Position numbers and translations under genes: made by a program
In this document: positions 26,185-37,597 of the stretch, piece after piece
Layout of the letters: every line of letters begins with the position of its first letter
Numbering within the stretch: the first letter of the stretch is position 1
NCBI RefSeq assembly: GCF_002270415.1
Contig: NZ_NNRI01000021.1
Location: forward strand, 496,001-560,000
Direction: 5' to 3'
DNA: 64,000 nt
DNA from: Mesorhizobium sophorae
Lineage (GTDB): Bacteria > Pseudomonadota > Alphaproteobacteria > Rhizobiales > Rhizobiaceae
The notes under the pieces: generated by a model
Databases searched by the model: none
What the model saw: the letters and a program-made list of their open reading frames with translations, nothing else
Told to the model about the DNA's origin: nothing

Positions 26185-27384
26185 ATGGCCCGCTCGGGGC
26201 CGGAGGTGGCGGATATATTCCGCCGCTATGGCGAAGCCTATCGCGTGCAGCATGACGCGTCGCTCAGCACCGCGCAGCGTCGCGTCATGACGGCGATCGA
26301 ACTCTGCCGCACCGCCGCGCTCGGCGGGCATATCGAGCAGTGCGATCAATGCGGCCACCAGCGCATCGCCTTCAACAGCTGCCGCGACAGACATTGTCCC
26401 CGCTGCCAATCGCTGGCCCGCGCGCAATGGCTGGAGGACCGTCGCGCCGAGCTTCTCGACACCCAGTACTTCCACGTCGTCTTCACGCTGCCGGGTGACA
26501 TTGCCGCCATCGCCTATCAGAACAAGGCGCTCGTCTACGGTCTGCTCTTCCGCGCCACCGCCGAGACACTGCGCACCATTGCCGCCGATCCCAAACACCT
26601 GGGTGCCGAGATCGGCTTCTTCGCCGTGCTGCACACCTGGGGCCAGAACTTGCTGCACCATCCCCACCTGCACTGCGTCGTCCCAGGCGGTGGCCTTTCT
26701 GCCGACGGCACGCGATGGATTGCCTGCAAACCCGGCTTCTTCCTGCCGGTCCGGGTGCTCTCACGCCTGTTCCGACGCTTGTTTCTGGAGCACCTGGAGA
26801 AAGCCTTCGCGGCCGGCCAGTTGAAGTTCTTCTCTAGCTTGCAGGCCCTGAGCGAGCGCGACGCCTTCCGGCGCTATCTGGCGCCCCTTCGAAAGGCCGA
26901 GTGGGTGATCTACGCCAAGCCGCCCTTCGCCGGACCCGAACAGGTCCTCGACTACGTCGGCCGCTACACCCACCGCGTCGCCATCTCCAACAACCGCCTC
27001 GTCGCCATCGAGGATGGCGCCGTTCGTTTCCGCTGGAAGGACTATCGGCACGGCAATCGGCAAAAGGTCATGACCGTCTCGGCCGACGAGTTCATGCGCC
27101 GCTTCCTGCTGCATGTCCTGCCCGACGGCTTCCATCGCATCCGCTATTACGGCTTCCTCGGCAATCGCCATCGCGCGCAAAAGCTCGCCCACTGCCGCGA
27201 CCTGCTCGGCATGCCGGCTCCAGAGGCATCGAACAGCTGCTCGGCGAAGGACTACCGCGACCGCTACGAGGACCTTACCGGGCATTCCCTCCGGCAATGC
27301 CCGGCCTGTCATCAGGGGCAGATGATCATCATCGAAACGTTCGACGGCGTCACCGGACCCCCGCCATACCGGGATACATCATGA
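26185..27384 (+). CDS. IS91-family rolling-circle transposase
   Basis: Protein of 399 aa. It has an N-terminal zinc finger (CDQCGHQRIAFNSCRDRHCP then RCQ), the metal-binding HUH-like motif (HHPHLHCVVPGGG), and the nucleophilic tyrosine region (VLDYVGRYTHRVAISNNRL). It ends with a second Cys pair (CPACHQGQM). The ATG at 26185 follows the integrase stop. All key motifs are present, so the gene may be intact. Confidence 0.9.
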   Translation: MARSGPEVADIFRRYGEAYRVQHDASLSTAQRRVMTAIELCRTAALGGHIEQCDQCGHQRIAFNSCRDRHCPRCQSLARAQWLEDRRAELLDTQYFHVVFTLPGDIAAIAYQNKALVYGLLFRATAETLRTIAADPKHLGAEIGFFAVLHTWGQNLLHHPHLHCVVPGGGLSADGTRWIACKPGFFLPVRVLSRLFRRLFLEHLEKAFAAGQLKFFSSLQALSERDAFRRYLAPLRKAEWVIYAKPPFAGPEQVLDYVGRYTHRVAISNNRLVAIEDGAVRFRWKDYRHGNRQKVMTVSADEFMRRFLLHVLPDGFHRIRYYGFLGNRHRAQKLAHCRDLLGMPAPEASNSCSAKDYRDRYEDLTGHSLRQCPACHQGQMIIIETFDGVTGPPPYRDTS

Positions 27385-27753
27385 AAGAAGCGCTCAGCTT
27401 TCGTCGTCACCGTATCGCCCGGGCCGTTCGGCCGCGAAACCGAGCCGGTCCCGCGAAGGTGCGCGCCGTCACCCCCGGCAGCCTCTCCCGGCAGGGCGCG
27501 GCGCCGGTCCTCACCTTGCCGCAACCGATATCCGTGCCGCTTTCGGCGCACCGACCCCTGCAATCGCCGCGTCCACGACCGCATCCGCGCCCACGCCATG
27601 CCGGTTCATGGGCACGGCCTCAATTGAACGCCCATAGCGGCCACCTGTGCCGGCGGCTTAGTCCAACACGTTTTTAGCTCACCGTCGCGATCCACCACAG
27701 CGCGCTCTCGCCAGCCGCCTTTCTGCGCGACGCCAAGCTAAAAACGCTCTGCA
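27385..27753. other. Non-coding right end of the IS91-like element
   Basis: 369 bp without a supported gene. It holds the CGTTTTTAGCT ... AGCTAAAAACG inverted repeat described for the element and otherwise GC-rich sequence without a start and ribosome binding site. Confidence 0.45.
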
Positions 27754-27801
27754 TAATCACGAGGTCCCCGTAATGCGGAGGAGCGCGGCCTGATTGGCGG
27801 A
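27754..27801 (+). repeat. RIT left terminal inverted repeat (48 bp)
   Basis: Starts TAATCACGAGGTCCCCG and ends CTGATTGGCGGA. It is the exact reverse complement of 31521-31568. Confidence 0.92.
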
Positions 27802-27837
27802 TTCTCGTTGGTTTTGTCCATGTTCCTCCACATTATT

Positions 27838-28842
27838 TCAGAGCGTATCCAGCCAGGCGAGCACGCTTGCATCGCGCTTCCAAGAAGGCTGGCCGCCGGG
27901 TATGGCTGGAACGGCGACCTTTTCCAGGGCTTTCCGCTTCGTTTCCAGATTGGCCCTGGCATAGTGGTTGGTTGTATCGAGGCTCACATGGCCGAGCCAA
28001 CTTCGGATGACCGTAACGTCGACGCCCGCCGAGATGAGGTGCACGGCGGTGGCGTGCCGGAAGGCGTGTGGCGTTACGTGCTTGGCGCGCAGCGTCGGCA
28101 TGGTTTTGGCCGCCGCCTTCACGTAGGCGGCGAGCTTGAACCGGACCCCCGAGGCGCTTAGGGGCTCACCATAGCGGTTGACGAACAGCCGCTGGTCGGG
28201 CGCCCGTGGTTGCCGCTCAAGCAGTTTCTTCAGCAACATCACGGTTTCCGGCCAGAGCGGGCAGATACGTTCCTTCCGGCCCTTGCCGATCAGACGCACG
28301 CAGTTCGGGCTTTCGAACCGGATTGCTTCGGGGCACAGGTCGAGCGCTTCCTGTATTCGTGCGCCGCTGTTGTAGAGGAGTGAGAGCAGCGCATGATCCC
28401 GCATGCCCTCAACGGTCGAACGGTCTGGCTGACCGAGGATCGCCGTCACTTCCGCCGGATCTAAATAGCTCGGTTCCGACACCGGAGCCCGCTTGATCGG
28501 TATGTTGAGGATTTCCACGCATTGCGCGATCGATCCGGGATCCCTGGTTGCCACGAAGTGGAAGAAGCTGCGGATCGCGGCAAGCCGGCAATTGCGCGTG
28601 CCGATCGTACCGCCGCGTTCATGTTCGGCGTGACTGAGGAACGCAGCGACCTCGCTGGCGGCCAGATCGATCAGCGTGATCATCGCCACCTTCTTCCCAG
28701 CGCGCTGGGCGACGAATCGGAGCAACAACCGCCAGGTGTCGCGGTATGATCGAACCGTATGGATGGACGCGTTGCGCTGCTCGACCAGCCATTCGTAGAA
28801 GAACGCGCGCATCAGGTCTGGGAACCGATCAGCCCTGCTCAT
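27838..28842 (-). CDS. RIT tyrosine recombinase C
   Basis: Tyrosine recombinase of 334 aa. Arg in YNSGARIQEALDL, Lys region in LIGKGRKERICPLW, HxxR in HAFRHATAVHLISAG, His in SWLGHVSLDTTNHYA with the nucleophilic Tyr. The ATG at 28842 overlaps the ritB stop (ATGA 28839-28842). Third gene of the trio. Confidence 0.88.
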   Translation of the reverse strand: MSRADRFPDLMRAFFYEWLVEQRNASIHTVRSYRDTWRLLLRFVAQRAGKKVAMITLIDLAASEVAAFLSHAEHERGGTIGTRNCRLAAIRSFFHFVATRDPGSIAQCVEILNIPIKRAPVSEPSYLDPAEVTAILGQPDRSTVEGMRDHALLSLLYNSGARIQEALDLCPEAIRFESPNCVRLIGKGRKERICPLWPETVMLLKKLLERQPRAPDQRLFVNRYGEPLSASGVRFKLAAYVKAAAKTMPTLRAKHVTPHAFRHATAVHLISAGVDVTVIRSWLGHVSLDTTNHYARANLETKRKALEKVAVPAIPGGQPSWKRDASVLAWLDTL

Positions 28843-30206
28843 GACCCCACCTCCTGCCCCAGGTTGAGACATGATGCGCCAATTGCCCGGAACCGCTCAT
28901 TTGCGTAATGCAGCAGGTCTTGCGTCACGGTGATGTAGACCAGGGTGGAGTTGATATCCCGATGGCCGAGGTAGGTCGCGAGGAACGGCAGGCGGTCCTG
29001 TGGATTGATGCCCGTCCGGTACCATTCGAGGATCCTGTTCACGACCATCGAGTGGCGCAGGTCATGAACGCGGGGACCCGTTTTTCCTCGCAATGGCTTC
29101 AACCCAGCGCGGCGTATGACGTCAGCAAGCAACCAGGTGATCATTTCCGGCGTGTAATGGCCATCGCCTCGCTCGTGCCAGAACAGGCCGGAGCGCGCGT
29201 CCTGTGATCCACCGGCACGCCGTCGCGCATCGATGTAGGCCCGGAGCTCGGCTATAACGCTGTCGGGTAGCGGCAGGATCCGGGTCTTGAAGAACTTGGT
29301 CTGCCGGATGGTTATCGTACCGGCCCGCAGGTCAACGTCACCAAGATCGAGACGGGCAAGCTCGCCGCGCCGTAAGCCTGCGCAATAAGCCAGCAGCAGC
29401 ATCGTGTACATGCTCAGCGGCCGAAGCGGCACCCGTGGAGACGGATAGGTACGTGCGACGTCGAGCATCCGTCGCACGTCGGCAGGCGAGTAGATATGGG
29501 GCTTTCGCCATTGCTTGGCGGCCTCCTTCCTCGGTCTCGGATCCGGTCGCCGCACAGGCATCGACGGGTCACGGTGACGAAGGATTCTCGCAAAGACGCG
29601 CTTGAGCTTTTCGCTTTCCTCCGCGTGGTCCCGCGTGACATTCGTTGCCGCCCATCGATCGATCATGGCGCTCAGAGGTTCGGTTTCCGGTCCCGGATGC
29701 AACTGCAGGAACCGGTCGAACCGCAAGAGCAACAGGGGTTGCGAAGTGTATTTGTATCCTCTGCGCCGCATCATCGCGACATGCTCGGCCATCATTTCGC
29801 CCAGCACGCTGCAGAACGGCCTGGGCTGGCGCAGTTCGGCAAGAGCCCGTTCCGGATCCCGCGACGCCAATGCCCTCCAGATCGGCATGCACTGCTTGAT
29901 ATTGCACTCATCGCGCAGAGCGACGACGGGATTGTGTTCGATCGCGCCGATTTCCACCAGGCGCTCGAGGAACCGGTCAATGATGCGGGTGCGGTGCAAG
30001 AGCGTGGATGTCGCCCGGCGAATGGCTGATTCTCGTAGCCAGGCCAGCAGCACCTCCTGATTGAGCGCCTGGTGACGTTCGGTGACATCCTGGAAGCCAT
30101 GCAAGACCTGTCGATAACTGGTTCGGCTTTTCATGCTGCGCAGACCAAGGCTCGCGACATATCGGTCAATGGTCGCGCGGTCGGGATCGGGCCAGCGGGC
30201 GGTCAT
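28839..30206 (-). CDS. RIT tyrosine recombinase B
   Basis: Tyrosine recombinase of 455 aa, the largest of the trio. Arg in YCAGLRRGELARLDL, Lys in RQTKFFKTRILPL, HxxR in VHDLRHSMVVNRIL, His in ATYLGHRDINSTLVYI with the Tyr following. The start at 30206 overlaps the ritA stop by 4 bp, and its stop overlaps the ritC start. Confidence 0.88.
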   Translation of the reverse strand: MTARWPDPDRATIDRYVASLGLRSMKSRTSYRQVLHGFQDVTERHQALNQEVLLAWLRESAIRRATSTLLHRTRIIDRFLERLVEIGAIEHNPVVALRDECNIKQCMPIWRALASRDPERALAELRQPRPFCSVLGEMMAEHVAMMRRRGYKYTSQPLLLLRFDRFLQLHPGPETEPLSAMIDRWAATNVTRDHAEESEKLKRVFARILRHRDPSMPVRRPDPRPRKEAAKQWRKPHIYSPADVRRMLDVARTYPSPRVPLRPLSMYTMLLLAYCAGLRRGELARLDLGDVDLRAGTITIRQTKFFKTRILPLPDSVIAELRAYIDARRRAGGSQDARSGLFWHERGDGHYTPEMITWLLADVIRRAGLKPLRGKTGPRVHDLRHSMVVNRILEWYRTGINPQDRLPFLATYLGHRDINSTLVYITVTQDLLHYANERFRAIGASCLNLGQEVGS

Positions 30207-31360
30207 GCCGCCACCTCCATTCCCGGCACATCAAGCGCAATGGCCCTGAGGTCCTCGGTGGCGAGCTTGAGATAGGGAGCCGTCGATCCTGTCGAGCGGT
30301 GCCCCAGCACGTCGCCGATGATCTTTTGAGGCACCGCGACCCGCAGCATCTCAACCGCGCGCGCATGACGGAAGATATGGGGTCCACACTTACCAGGCGG
30401 TTGGACGCCAGCGTCACGGAGCCGCCGGCGAACAACGCTGTAAAGCTTGTCGAGCTTGCGATAGGGCGCGCGCGTGCGGATGAAGATCTCTCTGGCGTCC
30501 GTCAGGGGTCGTCCGGAACGCAGATAGGAGAGCACCGCTTCGCCGACCGGCTCCATCAGGGGCAAGGATGTGCTGGCTCGCGTCTTGTGGTGACGAACAT
30601 GGATGGCTTCCGTCCGCCAGTCGATGTCCTCTATCCGTAGATGGCGGATCTCTCCAGACCGTAGCCCATATGTTGCAAGGAGTTGCAAAATCGCATGGTC
30701 TCGCAACCCTGCTGATGTCTTGTCCTTCTTCGCGCTCTCCAGCACGGTCACGATCTGGCTGCGGTCCAGGACCGAAGGTACTCCTTCATATGCGTAAAGC
30801 ATCGGCGCAATGATGTGCCCTGACAGGTCCGTCGTGACGCGACCTGTGGTGTGGAGATAACGCAGCAGCGAGCGAAGCCGCTCGGCTACAGCCTTCAGCG
30901 AGCAGCGCGTCAGTTTCGGCGCGCGCAAATCCATGTAACCGTCAACGTCACTGATGCTGAGGCCCGTCGATCCGTCGATGCCGTGATCGATCTGCCAGGC
31001 AAGGAAGTTCCGGGCTTCCCACATTAATGCTGCGACGCTGGAGCAAGCCAACCCGCGTTCCTCACGCAGCCAGAGTTCGTATGCGTCGCAGATTGAAAAT
31101 CGGACCTCATCGGCCACACAGGTAGGCTTGATAGCTGGCGGCCATTGGCCGTGAACAAGCCGCAGCAGCGCGTGAATTCCGGAACGCGGGACCTCGTGCC
31201 AGCGCGCGCTGGGACGTCGACCACGCTGTTTTTCGAACAGTACGATCGCGTGCCGCAGGTATTGCTCCACCTGCAGGTCGATCACGTCAGTGATCGAAAT
31301 GCCCCGCTGTCCCAGATAATCGAGAAATCCAGATGCGTAGGTGCAGTAGTTCCTCGCCAC
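30203..31360 (-). CDS. RIT tyrosine recombinase A (start uncertain)
   Basis: Tyrosine recombinase, 385 aa from a GTG at 31360. Arg in LATYGLRSGEIRHLRIED, HxxR in HIFRHARAVEMLRVAV, His in DVLGHRSTGSTAPYLKL with Tyr. The frame stays open upstream to a TAG without an ATG (AYHISKQYSPVVARNYCTYA), while an ATG at 31437 in another frame reads MPDSRHELIDALNSS. Joining the two needs one extra base near 31395, so the gene may carry a 1-nt deletion at its 5' end. Confidence 0.82.
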   Translation of the reverse strand: MARNYCTYASGFLDYLGQRGISITDVIDLQVEQYLRHAIVLFEKQRGRRPSARWHEVPRSGIHALLRLVHGQWPPAIKPTCVADEVRFSICDAYELWLREERGLACSSVAALMWEARNFLAWQIDHGIDGSTGLSISDVDGYMDLRAPKLTRCSLKAVAERLRSLLRYLHTTGRVTTDLSGHIIAPMLYAYEGVPSVLDRSQIVTVLESAKKDKTSAGLRDHAILQLLATYGLRSGEIRHLRIEDIDWRTEAIHVRHHKTRASTSLPLMEPVGEAVLSYLRSGRPLTDAREIFIRTRAPYRKLDKLYSVVRRRLRDAGVQPPGKCGPHIFRHARAVEMLRVAVPQKIIGDVLGHRSTGSTAPYLKLATEDLRAIALDVPGMEVAA

Positions 31361-31520
31361 GACCGGGCTGTATTGCTTACTGATATGATAAGCGAGGAAT
31401 TGAGTGCGTCGATTAGTTCGTGACGGCTATCCGGCATTGTCGGGTCCTCTGTTGGTCGATTGACCCGCAGAGGTTCGGCACAGAATAATGCAAAGCAAGC
31501 CGATCAGAAATCGGCGAAAA

Positions 31521-31568
31521 TCCGCCAATCAGGCCGCGCTCCTCCGCATTACGGGGACCTCGTGATTA
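31521..31568 (-). repeat. RIT right terminal inverted repeat (48 bp)
   Basis: Exact reverse complement of 27754-27801. IS110 coding sequence resumes directly after it with GTGAAACGCGGC. Confidence 0.92.
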
Positions 31569-32361
31569 GTGAAACGCGGCAAGACAGATGCGGCCGACGC
31601 TGAAGCGATCAGCGAGAAGGTGACCCGCAAGACCATGCGCTTCGTTCAGATCAAATCGGCCGAACAGCAGGCTGCCGCGATGGTGTTGAAGGCGCGTGGG
31701 CTTCTGGTCCGCCAGCAAACCCAGGCAATCAATGCTCTTCGTGCGCATCTGTCGGAATTGTGCATCGTCGCCGGTATAGGTACGGCGAAGATTGCTGGCC
31801 TGATCGAGATCGTGCGCGACGAGACCGACGCCCGCCTGCCGAAGGCGGCTCGCTTGGCCCTGTCGGCCCTCGCCGATCAGATCGAGGCGCTGAAGGAGCA
31901 GGTCGACAAGATCGAGCGGGAAATCATTGCCGAGGCGAAACGAGACGAGGATATGCGACGACTGGCTACGATACCGGGTGTTGGCGCCATCACGGCTGCA
32001 ACCATCAAGGCGCTTGTTTCGGATCCCGGCGGGTTCAAATCCGGGCGTCACTTCGCCGCCTGGTTGGGATTGACGCCGAATCCCATTCCAGCGGAGGCAA
32101 AGAGCGGCTGGGAGGAATATCGAAGATGGGCAATCCGGAGCTTCGCTCTCTGCTGGTGCTCGGTGCAACTTCTGTTTTGCGACACGCGCGGGGCAACGTC
32201 AAAGCGCCCAAATGGCTGAGCTCGCTTCTGGCGCGCCGGCCTTTTAAGGTCGTGGCCGTCGCGCTCGCCAACAAGATGGCGCGCGGATCATCTGGGCGCT
32301 TCTGACCAAAGGAGGGACATACCGGGGTCTTGAAGCGGCAAACAGCACAGCGAACGCTTGA
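31569..32361 (+). pseudogene. IS110-family transposase, C-terminal part of the split copy
   Basis: Continues the reading of 24844-25100: VKRGKTDAADAEAISEKVTR, QQTQAINALRAHLSEL, a coiled-coil linker, then the transposase_20 domain with IPGVGAITAATIKALV and GRHFAAWLGLTPNP. A frameshift at about 32098 moves it to ERLGGISKMGNPELRSLLVL (catalytic-serine region), and a second near 32285 leads to the stop at 32359-32361. Not functional. Confidence 0.85.
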
Positions 32362-32600
32362 GCCGAAAGACAACCCGAACGAACTGACCGGCGCGGTAGC
32401 CGGCAGAGGTGAGGTGCACGAAACAGACGATGATTCCATGGGACGAAATCCCGAGGCGAGAGAGGCCGCGTGACTCAATGCGCTCACAGCGCGTTCGTTG
32501 ATCAGCCCCTCGTATCGCGGACTTCATCGGGGCCAGCGGTCCTGAACCGCGCTGAAAGGCCGGACATATGACCGCACCGTACCCGTGTGATCGGCCTTCG
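32362..32600. other. Non-coding end of IS110-family element
   Basis: About 240 bp between two IS110-family transposase remnants. In this family the non-coding end can encode the guide (bridge) RNA. No secondary structure is obvious by eye, and the region is the only candidate for such an RNA here. Confidence 0.35.
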
Positions 32601-33319
32601 ATGCGCTTTGTGCCGCCGAAATCGACTGATCAGCTGGCGGTCCAGGCCGTTCATCGCATTCGTCGGCGTCTGGTCGCCGATCGAGTTCGGCTTGTGAACC
32701 AGATTCGCGGCCTTCTTTCCGAGCACGGGATCGTCATTCCCCGCGATATCTCGCAGCTGCGGCGCGGCCTCGCCGTCATCGTGGGGAATGATGATGACGG
32801 ACTCAGCGAGATGGTCCGGTCGCTGACGAGGGAGCTGCAGACGGAATTGGCCGAGCTCGACGATCGCATTGCAATTTATGATCGGCGGATACGGGAAATC
32901 TTCCGCACCAGCGAGCAGTGCCAACGGCTTGGGAAGATCGAAGGCATCGGCCCCGTGACGGCAACCGCCTTGATCGCTGCCGTAGGCGATAGAACCTGCT
33001 TCAAAAATGGCCGTCAGTTCGCGGCCTGGCTTGGCCGGTACCCAAACAACGATCCAGCGGAGGGCGAGCCCGGCTATTCGGCATCAGCAAGCGGGGCGAT
33101 CGCTATCTGCGCACATTGATGATCCATGGGGCTCGTGCTGCGCTTGGCAAAGCAGCCGGCAAGCAGGATCCACGAAGCCTCTGGCTCAGTAAGCTGCGGC
33201 AAAGACGACACCCCAACGTCGCGGCTGTCGCGCTCGCCAACAAGAATGCGAGGGTCGTGTGGGCCATCCTCTCGGGTGGCACATTCTACGAGCCCGCACA
33301 GTCGGTGAAAGCAGCTTGA
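32601..33319 (+). pseudogene. Second IS110-family transposase, C-terminal two-thirds, frameshifted
   Basis: Reads MRFVPPKSTDQLAVQAVHRI, VNQIRGLLSEHGIVIPRDIS, then LGKIEGIGPVTATALIAAVG and FKNGRQFAAWLG. A frameshift near 33050 is followed by FGISKRGDRYLRTLMIHGAR and NARVVWAILSGGTFYEP. The N-terminal DEDD domain is missing. It is clearly a different, diverged member from the neighbour at 31569. Confidence 0.8.
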
Positions 33320-33604
33320 GGGCGAAGCGGCAAACGAAAGGAAAACAACAGAAGGAGGTCTCACCCCGGCAATTGCAGCAAAATGCCAGGAGATGGTGAA
33401 ACGGTCATCCCGTCGCTTCCCGAACCTGGTGTGTGGACCGGCTTGGCTTCGGCCAATGTCTAGGGGCCGATGAGGTGGAAGCGCGCGAAAATCCATCGGG
33501 GCTCGCGGCGAAGACGTTGTCCAGCCGCATGAGGAAGCCGGATATACGTCAGCAGTTGTGACCGACGATCTTGATCCAGCCTACCTGTTGCAATCGGGCG
33601 GAGA
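33320..33604. other. Non-coding/unknown IS debris
   Basis: 285 bp between the IS110 remnant and the IS1380 part. One minus-strand frame continues beyond the IS1380 sequence as RPIATGRLDQDRRSQLLTYI but has no recognisable family. No gene is supported. Confidence 0.35.
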
Positions 33605-34093
33605 CGAAGCTGCTGGCCGCCGTGCGCGGCGTCAAACGTATCGTCGATGTCAAGCACGATGCCGCAACGAGGCTCAGTAAAGGTCGACCATCGCCCGGCC
33701 CATGGCGACCAGTTCCCGCACGCCAGGCAGGTTCTCCAGCCGGCACATCGTCGATTGAGAGGCCAGATCCCGACCCGAAGGCAGCGCATCCTGGGCCATC
33801 TTGAAGATCGGATCGCAGCGCAGCCGGTTGGCGTCGTTGCCATCCTCGTAGCCGGCGGCAATCATCTTCATGCGAAAGCCGATCATATCGGCCACGCTAT
33901 GGATGACCTGGTCCGGGCAGCGCGGATCATCGATGCAGCGCGCCAGACGCTCGGCGACACGCAGCCGCTTTTCCACCTCGGCCAGAGCCAGAACCCCACT
34001 GTTGGACGACAGCATGCCGCCGTCGAAACGGGCGATCACGGACTTGCCACCGACAGATGACAAACCGGCCAGCGGCAGCGTAAGATCATTCAT
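33605..34093 (-). pseudogene. IS1380-family transposase, N-terminal part
   Basis: Starts MNDLTLPLAGLSSVGGKSVI at 34093 and continues ARFDGGMLSSNSGVLALAEV, RCPDQVIHSVADMIGFRMKM and GRDLASQSTMCRLENLPGVR. Frame changes follow near 33680, ending with VLDIDDTFDAAHGGQQLRL. The catalytic Asp in DIDDTFD is present, but the rest lies at 23983-24760. Confidence 0.8.
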
Positions 34094-34188
34094 GGCGGGT
34101 GCGGTCTCCGGGAAATGGTTCGGATCGGCTTCGACAACCAAATCCTACGTCATTTCAACGGCTTGCACCACATCCGCCAACCCCCCCG

Positions 34189-36113
<1,925 letters not shown>

Positions 36114-36128
36114 TGAATTTTCCGGGCT

Positions 36129-36273
36129 AGGACGCGCGCTGCTGATACAGCTCTTCACCCGCTTACTTCGACTTGCAGGCCGGCTGGGCTCAACGTTCCA
36201 GCATAGCTTGTGGACGCCGCGTCCTGATCCTGTGGACGCCGGCGTCCTTCGTGGGCCTGGAACAATAGCGGGA
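36129..36273. other. Short spacer downstream of the FAD dehydrogenase
   Basis: 145 bp between the IS1380 end and the stop of the oxidoreductase gene. GGACGCCG-type repeats are visible (about 36212 and 36234). No gene. Confidence 0.35.
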
Positions 36274-37536
36274 TCACCCCGGACGTTCGAAGCGATCGAT
36301 CGCGAACGGCTGGCCAGCTTGTTGATTTCCTCTCAGCAGTTCCAACATGATCTCCGCCGAGGCCGCGGCCAAGCTCAGTCCGCAATGGCCGTGGCCCGCC
36401 GAGTAGAATATCCCCTTCGCTCTTGCAGATCGTGAGATAATCGGTACTGAATCCGGTGTCGAAGGGCGAAGGCCTGACCAAGGCTGACCACCATGAGTGC
36501 GCAAGCCCGGAAAAGTGCGTATTGCTATTTTTTCGATGCGATCGAAATAGGCTTGTTTCGGCTCGGAATTTAGACCCGCAAACACGGCCCACCCACCCAC
36601 CCTAAGACCTCTTAAAAGGCTCGTCGCAGCGATTCCTCGGTCAGCGAGGATGAGCGGATGGTTCAGTTCTAGACCAGAGGCCGGGTAGGTGTAGTTGTAA
36701 CCACCTTCTGCCTCAATTGGAAGGTGGTCGCCAATTTGACGGGCAAGCAAGGGTGTGTGCGCGCCACATGCAATCACAACCTTATCGAAGTTGAACGCCT
36801 TCCCCTCGCCCTTAACGGTGATCGTGTGCTCTGCTGGATGTATCGCTTCCACGTTTGCACGCCGATATTCGACGCCGCTGCCAATCGCAGCTTGAAACAG
36901 GTCCGTCACCACATCATACGGATCGGTCACTGCACCCCAGTCATCAGACAAGATGGCGCCCGCAAACTCGCGAGAAAGGGATGGCTCAAGTTCGGCGAGA
37001 TCGCGCCGGTCGGCAATAACTGTGTAGCTGTGGCCCCGTTCGAGTTTCGCGCGCCAGTTCGGGATGGCGTTTTCTAAAGAATGCCTCGACTCATAAAGAT
37101 AGAGCGCAGGCGCATGCCGAACCATGTTCCCGAGTCCGGCTTCCGCGAGCAACGCTTTGGTGGAAGGCAGTGCCTTGGCGCTAAGCAGCGTCAGCGCTTC
37201 GGTCGCCCTTTTGTAGGCCTTTTGCCGACCACTGAGGTAGAAGCGATACAGCCAAGGCGCTAGCCTAGGAGCATAGAATGGATCGATCTTCAACGGAGCA
37301 TTTGGGGCGGCCAGCATGCGGATTGCGGTTCCTAGAATGCCGGGATTGCTGATCGGAAATATCTCCGATCCCGCAATATGTCCTGCATTCCCGAAGGATG
37401 GTCCGGTTCTTCCGGGAGCGTCGCGATCGATAAGTGTTACGACAAAGCCTCGCCTGGACAGCAAAAACGCTAATGCAACCCCGACGATGCCAGCGCCAAC
37501 GACTCCAACCGCGCGGGCCTCCGTGCTATTTTCCAT
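36274..37536 (-). CDS. hypO: FAD-dependent D-amino-acid/hydroxyproline dehydrogenase (HypO/DadA-like)
   Basis: Protein of 420 aa, DAO family. N-terminal Rossmann motif GVVGAGIVGVALAFLLSRRG with the ribose-binding acidic end VTLIDRD. C-terminal flavin contacts GLRPSTPDSVPIISRS and FYSAGHGHCGLSLAAASAE. No signal peptide; DadA-type enzymes act at the inner face of the membrane. The expected reaction is oxidation of cis-4-hydroxy-D-proline (or a D-amino acid) to the imine consumed by the DapA-family enzyme. An operator lies 62 bp upstream and the GntR gene is 107 bp further up on the same strand. A truncated relative sits at 8265. Confidence 0.85.
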   Translation of the reverse strand: MENSTEARAVGVVGAGIVGVALAFLLSRRGFVVTLIDRDAPGRTGPSFGNAGHIAGSEIFPISNPGILGTAIRMLAAPNAPLKIDPFYAPRLAPWLYRFYLSGRQKAYKRATEALTLLSAKALPSTKALLAEAGLGNMVRHAPALYLYESRHSLENAIPNWRAKLERGHSYTVIADRRDLAELEPSLSREFAGAILSDDWGAVTDPYDVVTDLFQAAIGSGVEYRRANVEAIHPAEHTITVKGEGKAFNFDKVVIACGAHTPLLARQIGDHLPIEAEGGYNYTYPASGLELNHPLILADRGIAATSLLRGLRVGGWAVFAGLNSEPKQAYFDRIEKIAIRTFPGLRTHGGQPWSGLRPSTPDSVPIISRSARAKGIFYSAGHGHCGLSLAAASAEIMLELLRGNQQAGQPFAIDRFERPG

Positions 37537-37597
37537 GAAAGTCCCTCAAGCTCGCCGATCAAAGATCGCGCCGTTGTCGATCGAAGTGGGCATAAAT

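Larger units (their letters stand above)
25101..27753 (+). mobile_element. IS91-family element carrying a tyrosine recombinase gene
   Basis: About 2.65 kb with two plus-strand genes 10 bp apart: a XerC/D-like integrase, then a Y-type rolling-circle transposase. The left end carries hairpins (25095-25126, and CCGCTCCGCCACGGCGGAGCGG at about 25138-25159). Near the right end there is an inverted repeat CGTTTTTAGCT/AGCTAAAAACG (about 27669-27679 and 27737-27747). IS91-type elements have no conventional terminal repeats, so edges are taken from where IS110 stops and the RIT element starts. Confidence 0.75.
27754..31568 (-). mobile_element. Recombinase-In-Trio (RIT) element
   Basis: 3,815-bp unit bounded by perfect 48-bp inverted repeats and containing only three tyrosine recombinase genes in the same direction with 4-bp ATGA overlaps. 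This matches the published definition of RIT elements (ritA, ritB, ritC). It lies between the IS91-like element and the second half of an IS110 transposase gene. Confidence 0.9.

Noticed and set aside
27754..31568. The three adjacent recombinases as phage or integron integrases
   Set aside because: Three overlapping genes within 48-bp inverted repeats, with no phage or cassette genes, fit a RIT element better.
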